In this document: piece after piece, positions 45,091-55,270 of the stretch
Layout of the letters: each line of letters begins with the position of its first letter
How positions within the stretch are numbered: position 1 is the stretch's first letter
Position numbers and translations under genes: made by a program
Origin: Cornus controversa
Taxonomy: Eukaryota; Streptophyta; Magnoliopsida; Cornales; Cornaceae
Direction: 5' to 3'
NCBI GenBank assembly: GCA_026545225.1
Contig: CM048853.1
Location: forward strand, 48,285,755 to 48,349,754
Length of the DNA stretch: 64,000 nucleotides
The notes under the pieces: model-generated
Told to the model about the DNA's origin: nothing
Database searches by the model: none
Seen by the model: the letters and a program-made list of their open reading frames with translations, nothing else

Positions 45091-46117
45091 ATGCACTTGC
45101 AAGGAGTCTTCCTTTGTGGATTTCACTGGGTGATAAAATTAAACACGGCACCATAAAATTGAATCTCACTCTCCAACTAGTCTATTTTAGTTTTTGTTTT
45201 ATGGTTTATATATACGTACAAAATTTATAATATCATTTAATTTTAAGATTTATGTATAAATATATATTTTATTTTTTATATGATATTCAAAGAAATATTT
45301 AATGGTAAAGAAACTCATATCATATAAGTGATTAAAAATATTATTAAACATGACATGTTTATAAAACAGTTTACATGAATCAGATTAAAATTGAACTGTT
45401 TAACATAATACTTATAAATAAATGTGACACAAGCAGGACACATAAACACGAATTGTGAACCCTACTCTTCACTCATTATTAATGCTTCTTTCATTTCCGC
45501 TTTTCTAATCGGAGTATCATCATCCGACACTTTCCTTTCCATTTAGGACCCACTACATTCTCTCTGTCTCTCCAAAGTATTTTGAATCAGTAAAGTGCCA
45601 ATCCACTGGTGGAGGAATTTTCCTCCGCAATTATAGCCTTTATATGTATGTAACTTTTCCTTTTACCTTTCGATATCACCAATCCGTAACCATTCCTTTC
45701 TCTACATCTCCACATTCCTTATATACTACTGGTATATATATTTTAGTCAATATGACTACTTCTACACATTCCTCTCTCTCTCTCATGCATGTGTGAGATC
45801 AAAGAATTAATTGCAAATCCAATTATAATACAACTCGGATGTACATATGCACATATGTGAACTATTAGAAATTCAACTGTCAACAATGTGAGGGATTATT
45901 AGGTAATTCAGAGGACTATTGGTCTACGTGTTTGGTTAGAAAAGAAATAAATAAAAGACGTTTCATCTTCAGTCAAAATTTGTCTTTCTCTATAGCGTGC
46001 AAAAAACCCGCAACTATTCCACCATGCAGAAGCTACTCCTTTCAATTTATAAACCATCAATCTCACCTTCATATCCTCTTGAATCCCTATTTAATAAAAA
46101 AAATCTCTTAACATCTG
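45091..46117. other. Spacer partly duplicated at 48290..48740
   Basis: GCACTTGCAAGGAGTCTTCC and later AAGTGCCAAT-CACTGGT and ATAGCCTTTATATGT are shared with 48320..48560 and 48640..48735. A 340-bp AT-rich insertion lies between. No gene. Confidence 0.6.
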
Positions 46118-46495
46118 TCAACCATCAAAACTAAAAAGGTCAATCTTCGTAAGAAAATTTCTAAAATATTGATTTCCATGATCACGATATCTTCTTACGC
46201 CTATGTGATCTCCAAACACAACTACCTCATAGGCTAGCGGTCTATCCGACGGGATGGGATTGGGATCATGAACAAGATGAACATGATCTACGTCGTCATT
46301 GCACAACATGTTATCACGGTTTTGATCAAGACCTAACATAAGCCTAGCAAGGGAAGTTTCTATATCCAAAAACGCTTGTCGGGTTTCACATTAAAAGTCC
46401 TAAAATTCGGCCTTTGAAAGAGTCACTCCATCTGCCATCAGTCCAAGAAAAGACAAGGCTCTGATACTAACTGACAGAACGGAAGTTATGAACGT
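46118..46495 (-). pseudogene. Possible retrotransposon gag start with primer-binding motif
   Basis: On the minus strand a PBS-like AGTATCAGAGCC (about 46464..46453, one base off TGGTATCAGAGC) is followed by MADGVTLSKAEF, two early stops, then an open stretch to 46118 with IETSLARLMLGLDQNRDN. An acidic, coiled-coil-like gag N-terminus after a PBS is typical of plant LTR elements. The putative LTR would lie above 46470. Family not determined. Confidence 0.4.
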
Positions 46496-47410
46496 TGATA
46501 AATTGATTGATACATATATTTATAATTGAGAAATTCTAATCCTAAGAAAATCTAAAAATAAAATAAAACTTGTAGAAATCATAATCCTAACAGAAAAATG
46601 AAATCTATTTCCAAAAGAAACTAAAAAAAAAAAATTAGTATCCAAAATTAAACTTCTTTAAAAATATTATATATATATATATATATAATATGAAACTTAC
46701 TAAAAGTGTCTTACATCAAATAATAATAATAATTTAGATTTCAGTCAGTTTGATTAATCTAATTCTACTTTTACGTGAGTGGAATGATTCGGACACTTCA
46801 CCTCACCGACACTTTTCAAACACTCCGTAAAAATGAAAAGAAAAGATGAATAATCCAAATATCTTCTTACTGGCTTCCTCGAATTGTTATCTTTTGAAAA
46901 ATCAAAAGAAAGGAAGACAAATGGTGGACAACTGTCTCCGTAATCAAAATTTTAACTCTCTGTTGGGTCATTGGTTGTTTATGTCTACGAGTTTTTGGAT
47001 TTAAAATTTTGTTGTGAACACTCTGTAATATTATTAGGAGACAGTATTAATTAATTGAAGAGGTGATTTCCATCCCGAAGATATGGATTCAGTGATGAGG
47101 GATGGCTAGATGATTCTGGGGTTTGTAACGATGGCTGCTCAATTCTTATGCGACTTAAATGGTTGCCTAAAGTCCGGTGAATAAAAGACTTTCAAATAAT
47201 TTCTAACCTTATCTCAAAATATTTCTCTTTTTTCTATCACTTCTCATTTTTATTTTTATTTTTATTTTTATGAATTGTTGAATATATATACTTAACGAAT
47301 AATGTTAAAAAATTAAGAATTATAAAACTTTTAATCTTCTCCTATTAATTTTTATCTTTTTTCCTATTTTTCACATTTTCTCCTCTCTTTGTAACAATTT
47401 TTTGTTATAA
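46496..47410. repeat. AT-rich DNA and third copy of the duplicated spacer
   Basis: 46855..47410 aligns with 6905..7645 and in part with 42800..43020. 46496..46740 may be the LTR of the adjacent gag fragment. AT run at about 46667..46688. No gene. Confidence 0.6.
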
Positions 47411-48189
47411 TCTAGAAAGTACGGACACTTCACCGAGGGTGCCGTACCCGTGTCGGACACTTGGACACTTGTCGGACATTTCGTAGAAGTATCCTGATAT
47501 TTTTCTTTTTAGGACACTTCTCGGACACTCCTTGTACACTCCTCGAAGACGTATCGGACACTTCATAGCAGTGATGTATATTCAAATATTTCGAATGAAA
47601 ATTACATGATACTAAGTTATGATTAAAATCTAAGCTAAATATATGTAGAAGACTAAATAAGTCTGGTTCTTTAATTTATTATAATCTATTTGTTTATTTT
47701 TGTTTATAAATTTGTTTGGTTCTTAATTGTTTGATGATGAATTGAAGTATTTATATAATGCAATATTTTTTTATTGAATAATTAATACTCCCTCCGTCCC
47801 ATAATTTTAGTCCACTATTCTTTTTTGGGATGTCCCAAAATACATGTCAATTTCCTAAAATGGATTATATGATTCCTAAACTACCCTTTTCAAACTCTAC
47901 TATCCTAAAAGTTAGGCCAATCATATAATAATAATATTAACTTTTAAACAATGACTAATATATAAATTTATGCATTATTACACTAAAAAGTGGGTCCCAC
48001 CATAAAAAGTTAGAATCCCCAAACATTCTAAGAATTATGGGACGGAGGGAGTATATATTAATATATTATATTATTATTTTATAGCCGTATCTTCGTCGTG
48101 TCCGTGTCTTATTTTTTTAAAATTTCTCGTATCGCCGTATCAGTGTCATGTTGTACGTGTGTCTCGTGTTCGTGTCCGTATTTTCGAGA
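47411..48189. mobile_element. Small TIR element with a nested Stowaway
   Basis: Present relative to the paralogous site near 7650. Termini TCTAGAAAGTACGGACAC and GTGTCCGTATTTTCGAGA are inverted (15 of 18). The interior repeats CGGACACTT and GTGTCCGT. Flanks share TTATAA. About 515 bp without the Stowaway. Superfamily uncertain. Confidence 0.7.
47788..48051. mobile_element. Stowaway MITE, copy 2
   Basis: 264 bp with termini CTCCCTCCGTCCCATAATT and AATTATGGGACGGAGGGAG, TA on both sides. Same family as 3289..3553, inverted, with better preserved ends. Confidence 0.92.
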
Positions 48190-48567
48190 TTATAATTAAT
48201 AATAAAATAACAAAATATTTAGATAAAAAATTAATAAACAAACAATCAAGTTGTTTAAAATAATTACTAGGGTAGCCTGTAATTCCCCCGAAGACTCAAT
48301 AGTCATAACTTTTTGTACGGCACTTGCAAGGAGTCTTCCTTCGTGGATCCCACCCTCCACCCATTACTGATGCTTCTTTCATTCTTCTTTCCTAATTGGA
48401 GTATCTCCTTTTCATTTGGGACCCACTACTATCTCTCTCTCTCTCTCCAAACTATTTTCAATCAATAAAGTGCCAATTCACTGGTTGAGGAATTTTCCTC
48501 CGCAATCATAGCCTTTATATGTCACTTTTCCTTTCACCTTTAAATATCACCATTCACCCATCCATGT
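48190..48567. repeat. Duplicated spacer
   Basis: 48190..48270 continues the match to 7650..7730; 48320..48560 matches 45090..45690. No gene. Confidence 0.6.
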
Positions 48568-49694
48568 CAGGGGTGTACATAAATTCATCTAAATCGTAAA
48601 TTCGACTGGATCGAATAATTCGGTTCGATTTTTTATTTTCAATCAATAAAGTGCCAATTCACTGGTTGAGGAATTTTCCTAGGCAATTATAGCCTTTATA
48701 TGTTACTTTTCCTTTCACCTTTAAATATCACCATTCAACAATCTGGGGTTTGTCTAAATCGTAAATTTAAATCGGACTGGATCGAATAATTCGATCCGAT
48801 TTTTTCGCAGTTCAATTTGAACATGATTCAAATATTGTGAAACCGTTAATTCACAGTCCGATTCTGATTTCAGGTGCCCAATGTCTAATCAACCGAACCT
48901 TTATATATTCAATTCTAATTTATTAGAACTTCACGGTCCGGTTTCTTTGTTCACAATTTATCAAAGCAGTAGATGCAAAGTTTTAGTAGGGGAAATCTAA
49001 CACCTTTATCCAGCCGAATACAACCTAGCATGAAAGATCCACCGTTAACCCCCACTGCACAGACCCATGGTCAGCCATCAACCATCGCCACTGCCGAGCT
49101 GCCCAAGCCACCAACCTTCAGCCATGGCGAGACCCCCAAAGCCAAGTCTCTCTCTCTCTTCTATAATTCTGTTTCTCCTTTTAATTCTTTTCTCTTCCCC
49201 TTTTTCCTTACTTTCTTTTCTTTCTCTAACTTTCGGTTTCTCACTCTTCTTTTCCTCTCTCTGGCATGCACTGTCGACCCACTTACTTTCTTATCATCAG
49301 ATAAATGAAAGGCTTATCTAAACATATCTATTTAGTGCACCATTGATATAATATATATATATATGTAGCACCATGAATAATATATATATGTGTGTTTATA
49401 TATATATACATTACCTACTGAGTAGTTGACAGTAGGCTTGAATTTGAGGCCTGAAATAGGTTTACAGTAGCATAAAATTGAGCTTGAAATAGGTTGAGAG
49501 TGCAAGCATGGATTTGAGCTTGAAAGAGGTTGTTTTAATAAAAAAAACCGTGGAACCGAACTGAACCATTTCTCCACGGTTCGGTTTGGTCCTATTTCAT
49601 TGGTTCAAACGGTTTGATAATAATTAGAACTGAACCGTACGATTTTGTTCCAAAAAAGACTAAAATTAGATCGAATCAGACTGTGTGCACCCAT
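48568..49694. mobile_element. Possible hAT-like element containing a copy of its own flank
   Basis: Left end CAGGGGTGTACA and right end TGTGTGCACCCATA look like inverted hAT termini, and the interior has mirrored CGAATAATTCG-TTCGATTTTTT and AACCGTGGAACCGAACTGAA motifs. 48640..48735 repeats the left flank 48470..48560. No convincing TSD found. Confidence 0.4.
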
Positions 49695-49739
49695 ACATTT
49701 TATGAATTAAGGTCAATACTTATTATGTAAGATATGTAT

Positions 49740-49925
49740 ATTTTTAATTAAAGAAAATACGTGCAATTATGATTGGACAACATCACTAGTTATACTCAGG
49801 ACCATAAGTTAGTGAGGATGAGAGAGTCAAACTCACGACCAAGTTAGTGAAGACGAGAGAGTCGAACTCATGACCATAAAATAGGTGGGCATTTAAGGCC
49901 CAACCCCTTACCATTGGATCAATAC
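49740..49925 (-). mobile_element. Possible tRNA-derived SINE
   Basis: Minus strand begins near TGATCCAATGGTAAGGGGTT (A-box-like) and is followed about 45 bp later by CATGAGTTCGACTC (B-box-like, compare GGTTCGANTCC). The B-box segment is duplicated about 40 bp on. No poly-A tail or TSD could be confirmed. Confidence 0.4.
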
Positions 49926-50689
49926 GTCACACCTTTTATACACACACATGAAGAGATAATTAATCTAACAAGGCTCGACTCAACAAGAAGGAAGAAATCA
50001 AACCCACTTATTAGTTTTACTCAGGCTTTGTTTATGATCAATATAAGTAGTTTCTTATATTTAGGTGCTTCCTTCTTATCGATGTGGTGCAATTACAAAT
50101 GCAAACATATTTTTTACTTATAAAATAAGAAAAGTAATAAAAATAAAAATGCACACTTTACGTATTTGGAATTTCTATTAATTTGATTTTTCTTATTTAT
50201 TATTTTCATAATTTTCTAATTAAAAAAATGTACGCATTTGTAATTGGATTCCATCAACAATTACAAAGGAGCACATTCTTACTGGTTAGTAGGTAAATAT
50301 TGTAGAAAAAAAAAACAATGCTATACAAGTAAGAAAACTTAAATTAAGTAAACAATGTGGTTAGAAATCATCATTAATTATTTTCATGTTGGGTTTATTT
50401 CCATGATGCCATTTTCATATTAGTTGTCACTTAAAAAAAAATTTAAAAAGAAAATACGGCTTCCTTGAATTAGAGAAATTATTAGGTATTCTCGCATCCA
50501 TTTGTTCTGGATCAATACTAATATGCCACCACAACAAGTATTGATGTAGCAAAATTTGCAGGTTTCTCACTCTGAAGGGAGGATAAAATTAGAAATTAAC
50601 TTATATAATACTGTTTTTTGTTTTGGATGTAGCAAATAATTGAGACCAAATTTTGTTATAGAAGTATACGTACTTTCTAAATCTATCGC
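49926..50689. other. AT-rich spacer
   Basis: No gene, clear repeat or regulatory site recognised. Confidence 0.5.
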
Positions 50690-51160
50690 TCAGGAGGTGT
50701 CCATTCTTCACATGAAAAAAAGGACAGACACCTGTCTCTATAATCAAAAATTGAAATTTCCTTGTGTTTACAACAGTTCACACTTGACACTATTATCAGA
50801 TTAGACCATAGTTTCCAAGAAGTCGTCTTAAACAAAGCATTGTTTAAAGAGCAATGCTACACATGATGAAATTATTTCATGATTTTGTATCATGAATGAT
50901 ATGACAGATAACAATTCTTTATTTATAAAAATTTTATCAACAATAAGTTTTTATTTTATATTATTATTTTTTATTATTTTATGAGATAAAATTAAATGGT
51001 GAGTTAGTATTGGTAAAAGTTTTTTTCATACACAAAATTCTAATGGTATTATCACATGCCACGTTATTCATGATACATAATCATTAAATAATTTCACATG
51101 AAGAAAGCAAGCTTCGTTCGCCATCCACCTAAGACTTCGTTCTTTTTATACCAGCTAAGA
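50690..51160 (+). promoter_or_regulatory. Putative TNL-4 promoter
   Basis: 50690..50846 is conserved with 12835..13010 upstream of TNL-2. A MITE-like insertion then separates it from TATA-like TTTTTATACCAG (51143..51154), which in TNL-2 lies much closer. Core promoter inferred by conservation. Confidence 0.5.
50847..51107. mobile_element. MITE-like insertion in the TNL-4 promoter
   Basis: About 260 bp absent from the TNL-2 promoter. The ends form an imperfect inverted repeat of about 50 bp (GAAATTATTTCATGATTTTG and, reverse strand, GAAATTATTTAATGATTATG, both followed by TATCATGAAT). TSD not resolved because the two promoters differ next to the site. Confidence 0.65.
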
Positions 51161-51620
51161 CTTTACCCTCTTTTATCTAGGTCACTACACACTCTCTCAC
51201 TCTCACTCTCACTCTCACTCTCTTCTTTGATCAACAAAACAATATTCCAATCTTTCTGTTAGGTGATCAATTATCTAATACTGGAAGCTAGCTGGATCAT
51301 TACAGGTAACGCTTTTTCACCTTTGAAAGACTCATTATTCATTGTCACAAGTTTGTTAATTACATGAATCTTTAATATCAATAAGGTAATTATAGGTAAG
51401 GTCTCTTTTTATCTTGTTTAAGACTTTAAAGTCTTCATTTTATAGTACCATCTAAGACTTTACCCTCTTTTATCTAGGTCACTACTCTCTCTTCTTCAAT
51501 CAACAAAACAATTTCAATGTATCTGTGAAGTGATCAATCATCTATTACTGGAAGCTAGCTGGATCTTAACTTCTTCGGTAATTACATGAATCTTTAATGC
51601 CAATAAGTTAATTACAGGTA
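51131..51620 (+). repeat. Tandem duplication of the TNL-4 leader
   Basis: AAGACTTTACCCTCTTTTAT begins at 51157 and again at 51454 (period 297). Each is followed by TATCTAGGTCACTAC, a CT-rich stretch, ATCAACAAAACAAT and a CTGGAAGCTAGCTGGATC segment. TNL-2 has one unit. Each unit ends near a possible GTAA donor (51395 and 51617). Confidence 0.8.
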
Positions 51621-52125
51621 AGTTCTTTTTTCTCTTTTTTCTTGATTTATATGCTTTCAAAGATCTATGGTCCAGAAAAACCAATAAGAATATCTTTTTT
51701 TTTTTTTTAAAAAAAAAAGATTAATTGTTTAATTGGTGGGGAGATTGAAGATTATGATGTTGATTATGTCAAGGTGTACTGGTTTCTGGTGATCAAATAA
51801 TTGAGACATAATTTTGTTGGGTTATTGAGTTAAGCTAAAATCTTTGTGAAGCCAATTTAAAACATTTGTATTTGTCTGCACTTTTTGTTACATATGTTTT
51901 ACATTCAACCCTTGCCTCCTGTATAATTTATTAAACTGCCTTTTTTTATTTTTTATTTGTAGCATTTTCCTTATGTACGAAATATATAGGATTTTAATTT
52001 ATTTTGCTTATTTCAGTATATAATGTTGTTTATTTAATTATTGACATCTTATATTTACAAATATTGGTTGTGATTATACAGATTGTGTATAGCACTTGTT
52101 CATTGATCTCCTTGATCTTTGTTCA
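51621..52125 (+). other. Putative 5' UTR intron and leader of TNL-4
   Basis: Aligns with 13235..13685 including the poly-T stretch and the acceptor TTATACAG before ATTGTGTATAGCAC. Confidence 0.5.
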
Positions 52126-52634
52126 ATGGATGCTATGGGATCCCAGGAAGCCTCCTCAACTCGATATTCTTATCAAGTTTTCTTGAGTTTCAGAGGCAAA
52201 GACACCCGGAAGACTTTTACCGATCACCTTTATAATGCTTTGCTAAATGCAGGAATACGCACTTTTAGGGATGATGATGAACTTGGGAGAGGAGATGATA
52301 TCTACCCGGGACTGATGAAGGCGATCAAAGAGTCGAGGATTTCAATAATTGTATTCTCAAAAGACTATGCATCTTCAACATGGTGCCTTGATGAACTTCT
52401 AAGGATGCTTGAAGGCAGGAACAGTCATATGATTCTGCCCGTGTTCTACCATCTGGAACCATCTGTTGTAAGGTGGCAAACGGATAGTTTTGCAAAATCA
52501 TTTGCAAAATATGAAGAGATATTGAAGTTAGAGCCGGATGAAATAAAAAAGCAGAAGGGAATGGAAAAGATAGAGAGGTGGAAGAAAGCTTTGGCAGAAG
52601 TTGCAAATTTGGGAGGATTGAAGTTAGAAGATCA
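52126..52634 (+). CDS. TNL-4 exon 1: TIR domain
   Basis: Encodes an intact TIR domain of 169 full codons plus two bases (phase 2), from ATG 52126 (MDAMGSQEASSTRY) to GGLKLED. TIR domains of plant NLRs hydrolyse NAD+ on activation to make immune second messengers. Residues 17-35 hold VFLSFRGKDTRKTFTDHL; the putative catalytic glutamate is E90 in STWCLDEL; BB-loop region DDDELGRGDDI. Donor GTAAG at 52635. It closely matches the TNL-2 TIR exon, with most change in the last third. If the intron is retained, translation stops two codons after LKLED (CAG TAA), giving a TIR-only protein of about 170 residues. Confidence 0.93.
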
Positions 52635-52829
52635 GTAAGCTCCTTCAATTCCTTTCTTTGACATTATTTAGTTCCAGCATTGATAGAGTTGGATATACAC
52701 TACTTAATTCATTAGCTGCACATCTTTGGATGCTTCTATTACTATCCCTCCATTTTATTAAAATGTAGTATTTAAAACATGATACAACGTTCCTAAACAT
52801 TATTAGCATTTTTTAAAATCATTTTGAAC
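52635..52829 (+). other. Start of the 11.2-kb TNL-4 intron 1
   Basis: Similar to 14201..14290 for the first 60 bp or so, then diverges into transposon-derived DNA. The intron runs to 63847. Confidence 0.6.
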
Positions 52830-53237
52830 TTGGGCATTAGATGTCATGGTGGGCAATCTAAAAATAACAAGGTCAAGGTGTTTAACAATTGCACCTGGGC
52901 ATTAGATGTTATAGTTGAGAAAGGATTGGAGAAGTTATAGAATTTTAGCAAGTGTATAAGCATAATATAGAGAATACACAGTGAGCAAAATATGGTCAGG
53001 TGTCATATGATTGCAGCAAGCAGAGTTCAAAAACCATGAATTAGGTGTACTTAGTGTGGTTGAGAAAGTGGAGTTAGATGAGCTTGAACCTGATTGCTTG
53101 TATAGAACCTGGTTGAGAATTGCCTACATATCAGTAGTAGAAAATGTAAATAGGGACGCCTTAGAAGGAGTAGTATCTGGTGCAGAAGGAGAAGAATGAG
53201 ATGACACTTTTTCTGTGGTAGCTATAACTGCAGCATT
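52830..53237 (-). pseudogene. Copia-like polyprotein relic, protease side
   Basis: Minus strand, immediately beyond the TRIM. It encodes NSWFLNSACCNHMTPDHILL, which resembles the copia protease segment W-x-L-DSGAS-x-HMT with the catalytic Asp replaced by Asn, followed by sequence with stops. Continuous with the zinc-knuckle relic at 53771..53960 if the TRIM is removed. Non-functional. Confidence 0.65.
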
Positions 53238-53770
53238 GCGAAGACAGACACTGGGCTGAGCTACCACACTGACAGGGTGCAGGGTGCTCAATCCCACATC
53301 GCCTGGGTGTGGAAAAGGGGATGTGCTTATATGTAGTATGTTCTCTTCAAATGGTATGAGGCCTTTTGGGGTAAACCCAATAGCAAAACCGTGCGGGCTC
53401 AGGCCTAAAGCGGACAATATCATACCATGTGTTGGAGCGGGGTATTACAATTGGTATCAGAGCCTGAACCCAGCCGGAAGAAGTGTGCCGACGAGGACGT
53501 CGGGCCTCGTAGGGGGTGGATTGTAGTAACCCTTGTGGATGGGTGTGAGTGGGTGGGTGCGAAGACAGACACTGGACTGAGCTACCACACTAACAGGGTG
53601 CAGGGTGCTCAATCTCACATCGCCTGGGTGTGGAAAAGGGGATGTGCTTATATGTAGTATGTTCTCTTCAAATGGTATGAGGCCTTTTGGGGTAAACCCA
53701 ATAGCAAAACCGTGCGGGCTCAGGCTCAAAGCGAATAATATCATACCATGTGTTGGAGCGGGGTATTACA
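53238..53770 (+). mobile_element. TRIM element with two LTRs, PBS and PPT
   Basis: Right LTR 53522..53770 (249 bp, TGTAGTAACCC to GGGGTATTACA). Left LTR 53238..53449 lacks its first 37 bp. PBS TGGTATCAGAGCC starts at 53452, complementary to initiator tRNA-Met; a purine tract GTAGGGGGTGGA precedes the right LTR. About seven differences over the 212 shared LTR bases by eye, so about 97% identity. The interior is about 70 bp with no gene. It sits within the copia relic. Confidence 0.9.
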
Positions 53771-53960
53771 TAATAAGTTTGAAATACTTCTCAATTGTAT
53801 GCCCTGATTTGCGACAATATTTGCAGGAATGTTCACTAGGTTTGGGATGAAATAACTATGCTCGCTGTTTGTTACCACTATTGTGACGAAAATAAGAAGA
53901 ATATATATTGAGTGAAGTCCGAAAAGCAGAATAGCTGTGAAGTGAAGACCCAAACTGAAA
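53771..53960 (-). pseudogene. Copia gag zinc-knuckle relic
   Basis: Minus strand about 53850..53771 encodes KPSEHSCKYCRKSGHTIEKY, a CCHC nucleocapsid knuckle (C-x2-C-x4-H-x4-C) whose last Cys is Tyr. It continues across the TRIM into 53237..52830. The upstream gag is missing and replaced by the minisatellite region. Confidence 0.75.
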
Positions 53961-54060
53961 TCTCATTTTGAGCCATTTAAAAAGCCCAAATGACAAAACC
54001 GACTAAAAATTGGAATCAGGGCGAAATTTCACGCAAGGTAGGCCCAGGTAAAATTCAGTT

Positions 54061-54560
54061 ACTGACGTGGCAGAAACAGTTGACGTGTCAGGCAATGATA
54101 AAATAAAAATCCTGACGTGGAAGTGATGGGCTGACGTGGCAGTCCACGCGACAGAGAAAGCTGACGTGGAAGCTCACGTGTAGAGAAAAGCTGACGTGGC
54201 AGTCCAAGGCTGATTTGGCATTCAACAGGCAGAGTAAGTTGATGTGGCAGTACCGCTGATGTGTCAGGCAATAATAAAATAAAAATATGACGTGGCAGAT
54301 GACGTGTACTATAGGCTGAGTCAGCGATGACGTGGTAGTGAAAGGCTGACGTGGTAATCCACGCGGCAGAGAAAACTGATGTGGTAGTCCACATGGTGGA
54401 GAAAAGCTGATGTGGCAGTCCACGCGGTAGAGAAAACTGATGTGGTTGTCCACGTGGCAGAGAAAGCTGGCATGGCAGTCCACGTGGCAAAGAAAAGTTG
54501 ACGTGACAGTCCACGTGGCAGAGAAAAGCTGACGTGGTAGTTAACAAGCAGAGCAAACTG
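54061..54560. repeat. Minisatellite with dense ACGT-core motifs
   Basis: About 14 degenerate units of 30-40 bp, consensus close to GCTGACGTGGCAGTCCACG followed by TGGCAGAGAAAA. By eye there are 12 TGACGTG and 4 CACGTG, plus several TGATGTGG variants. These are TGACG/C-box and G-box cores bound by plant bZIP factors. It lies between the PBS of the copia LTR (54751) and its gag relic. Minus-strand translations are repeat artefacts. Confidence 0.85.
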
Positions 54561-54739
54561 ATGTGGCGGAGCCAAAAAAAAAACCCAGAGGATTCTGGCT
54601 ATGCGTGGGAGAGCGTGAAGGCTCTGTTTGGGCTGAACAAGTTCCAGAAGATAGAGTTTCAACACCAAATAGAAAAAAAGTTCTCTTTGAGTGATGAGAA
54701 CAATTAAGCGGAAGAAGAAAAAAAAGTTTTAAAACCCTT

Positions 54740-54751
54740 GTTCTGATACCA
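54740..54751 (-). other. Primer-binding site of copia fragment 1
   Basis: Plus-strand GTTCTGATACCA is the reverse complement of TGGTATCAGAAC, directly next to the LTR at 54752. Confidence 0.75.
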
Positions 54752-54964
54752 TGTTAGAAATAAGAGGAAAAGAGAGAAATATCTCTGAATTATATTAATG
54801 AATAGTATCTCAAATAATATACAGTGAGACCATATATATAGGAGAAGGAAATGAGGTTGGTGAGTGGGGAGCAAGTTATTCTATACATGGTAAGTCCCCA
54901 ATCATAGGAATCCTAATTGGATGTGGAAAAAGATAAATATAAAATATACTAATATATATTAACA
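54752..54964 (-). mobile_element. Copia-type LTR, fragment 1
   Basis: 213 bp. Minus strand begins TGTTAATATATATTAG and ends CTTATTTCTAACA next to the PBS. The reverse-strand TATATATGG with CTCTTTTCCTC downstream is promoter-like. The 3' LTR partner is not in the window. Confidence 0.75.
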
Positions 54965-55048
54965 CTAATGTAAAAAGTAAGAATCTCATTGTACATTTTG
55001 GTTCTAGAATTGGGATTGTTGAGTTGTATAATAATATACTAGTTGTGA

Positions 55049-55270
55049 GAGGATGGATGGGGCGAAAATGGTGTTTGATGCAATGCCTCACGAGGATGCG
55101 ATTGTTTGAAATTTGATGATTCGTGGGTTTTGCAAAATGAGCAATGTTGGAATGGGATCTCGTCTCTTCAGGTAAATGAGTGAGCATAACATTGTCTCTT
55201 GAAATTCAATCATCTCTTGCTTAAAACAAAATGGCCATGATATTTCAGCTTTAGAATGGAGGAGGCGTTT
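55049..55270 (+). pseudogene. PPR protein fragment with stop codons
   Basis: Encodes GAKMVFDAMPHEDAIV, a stop, NLMIRGFCKMSNVGMGSRLF, a stop, MSEHNIVS, a stop, and NSIISCLKQNGHD. This is the repeat pattern of PLS-class pentatricopeptide-repeat proteins. Stops stand where Trp is expected (VTWN, VSWN), consistent with TGG to TGA, and after RLFR. PPR proteins bind organelle RNA. Only about two repeats remain. Confidence 0.82.

Noticed and set aside
48973-49321. 111-residue and 84-residue frames within the hAT-like region
   Set aside because: CT-rich low-complexity translation without recognisable motifs; two frames open over the same bases.
53452-53464. tRNA-Met-like match
   Set aside because: Only a 13-base primer-binding motif next to an LTR; no cloverleaf. 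The same applies at 9851, 54740 and 57087.
54059-54668. Three overlapping minus-strand reading frames rich in LPRGLPHQ
   Set aside because: They translate the 30-40 bp minisatellite in several frames at once, so no frame is selected.
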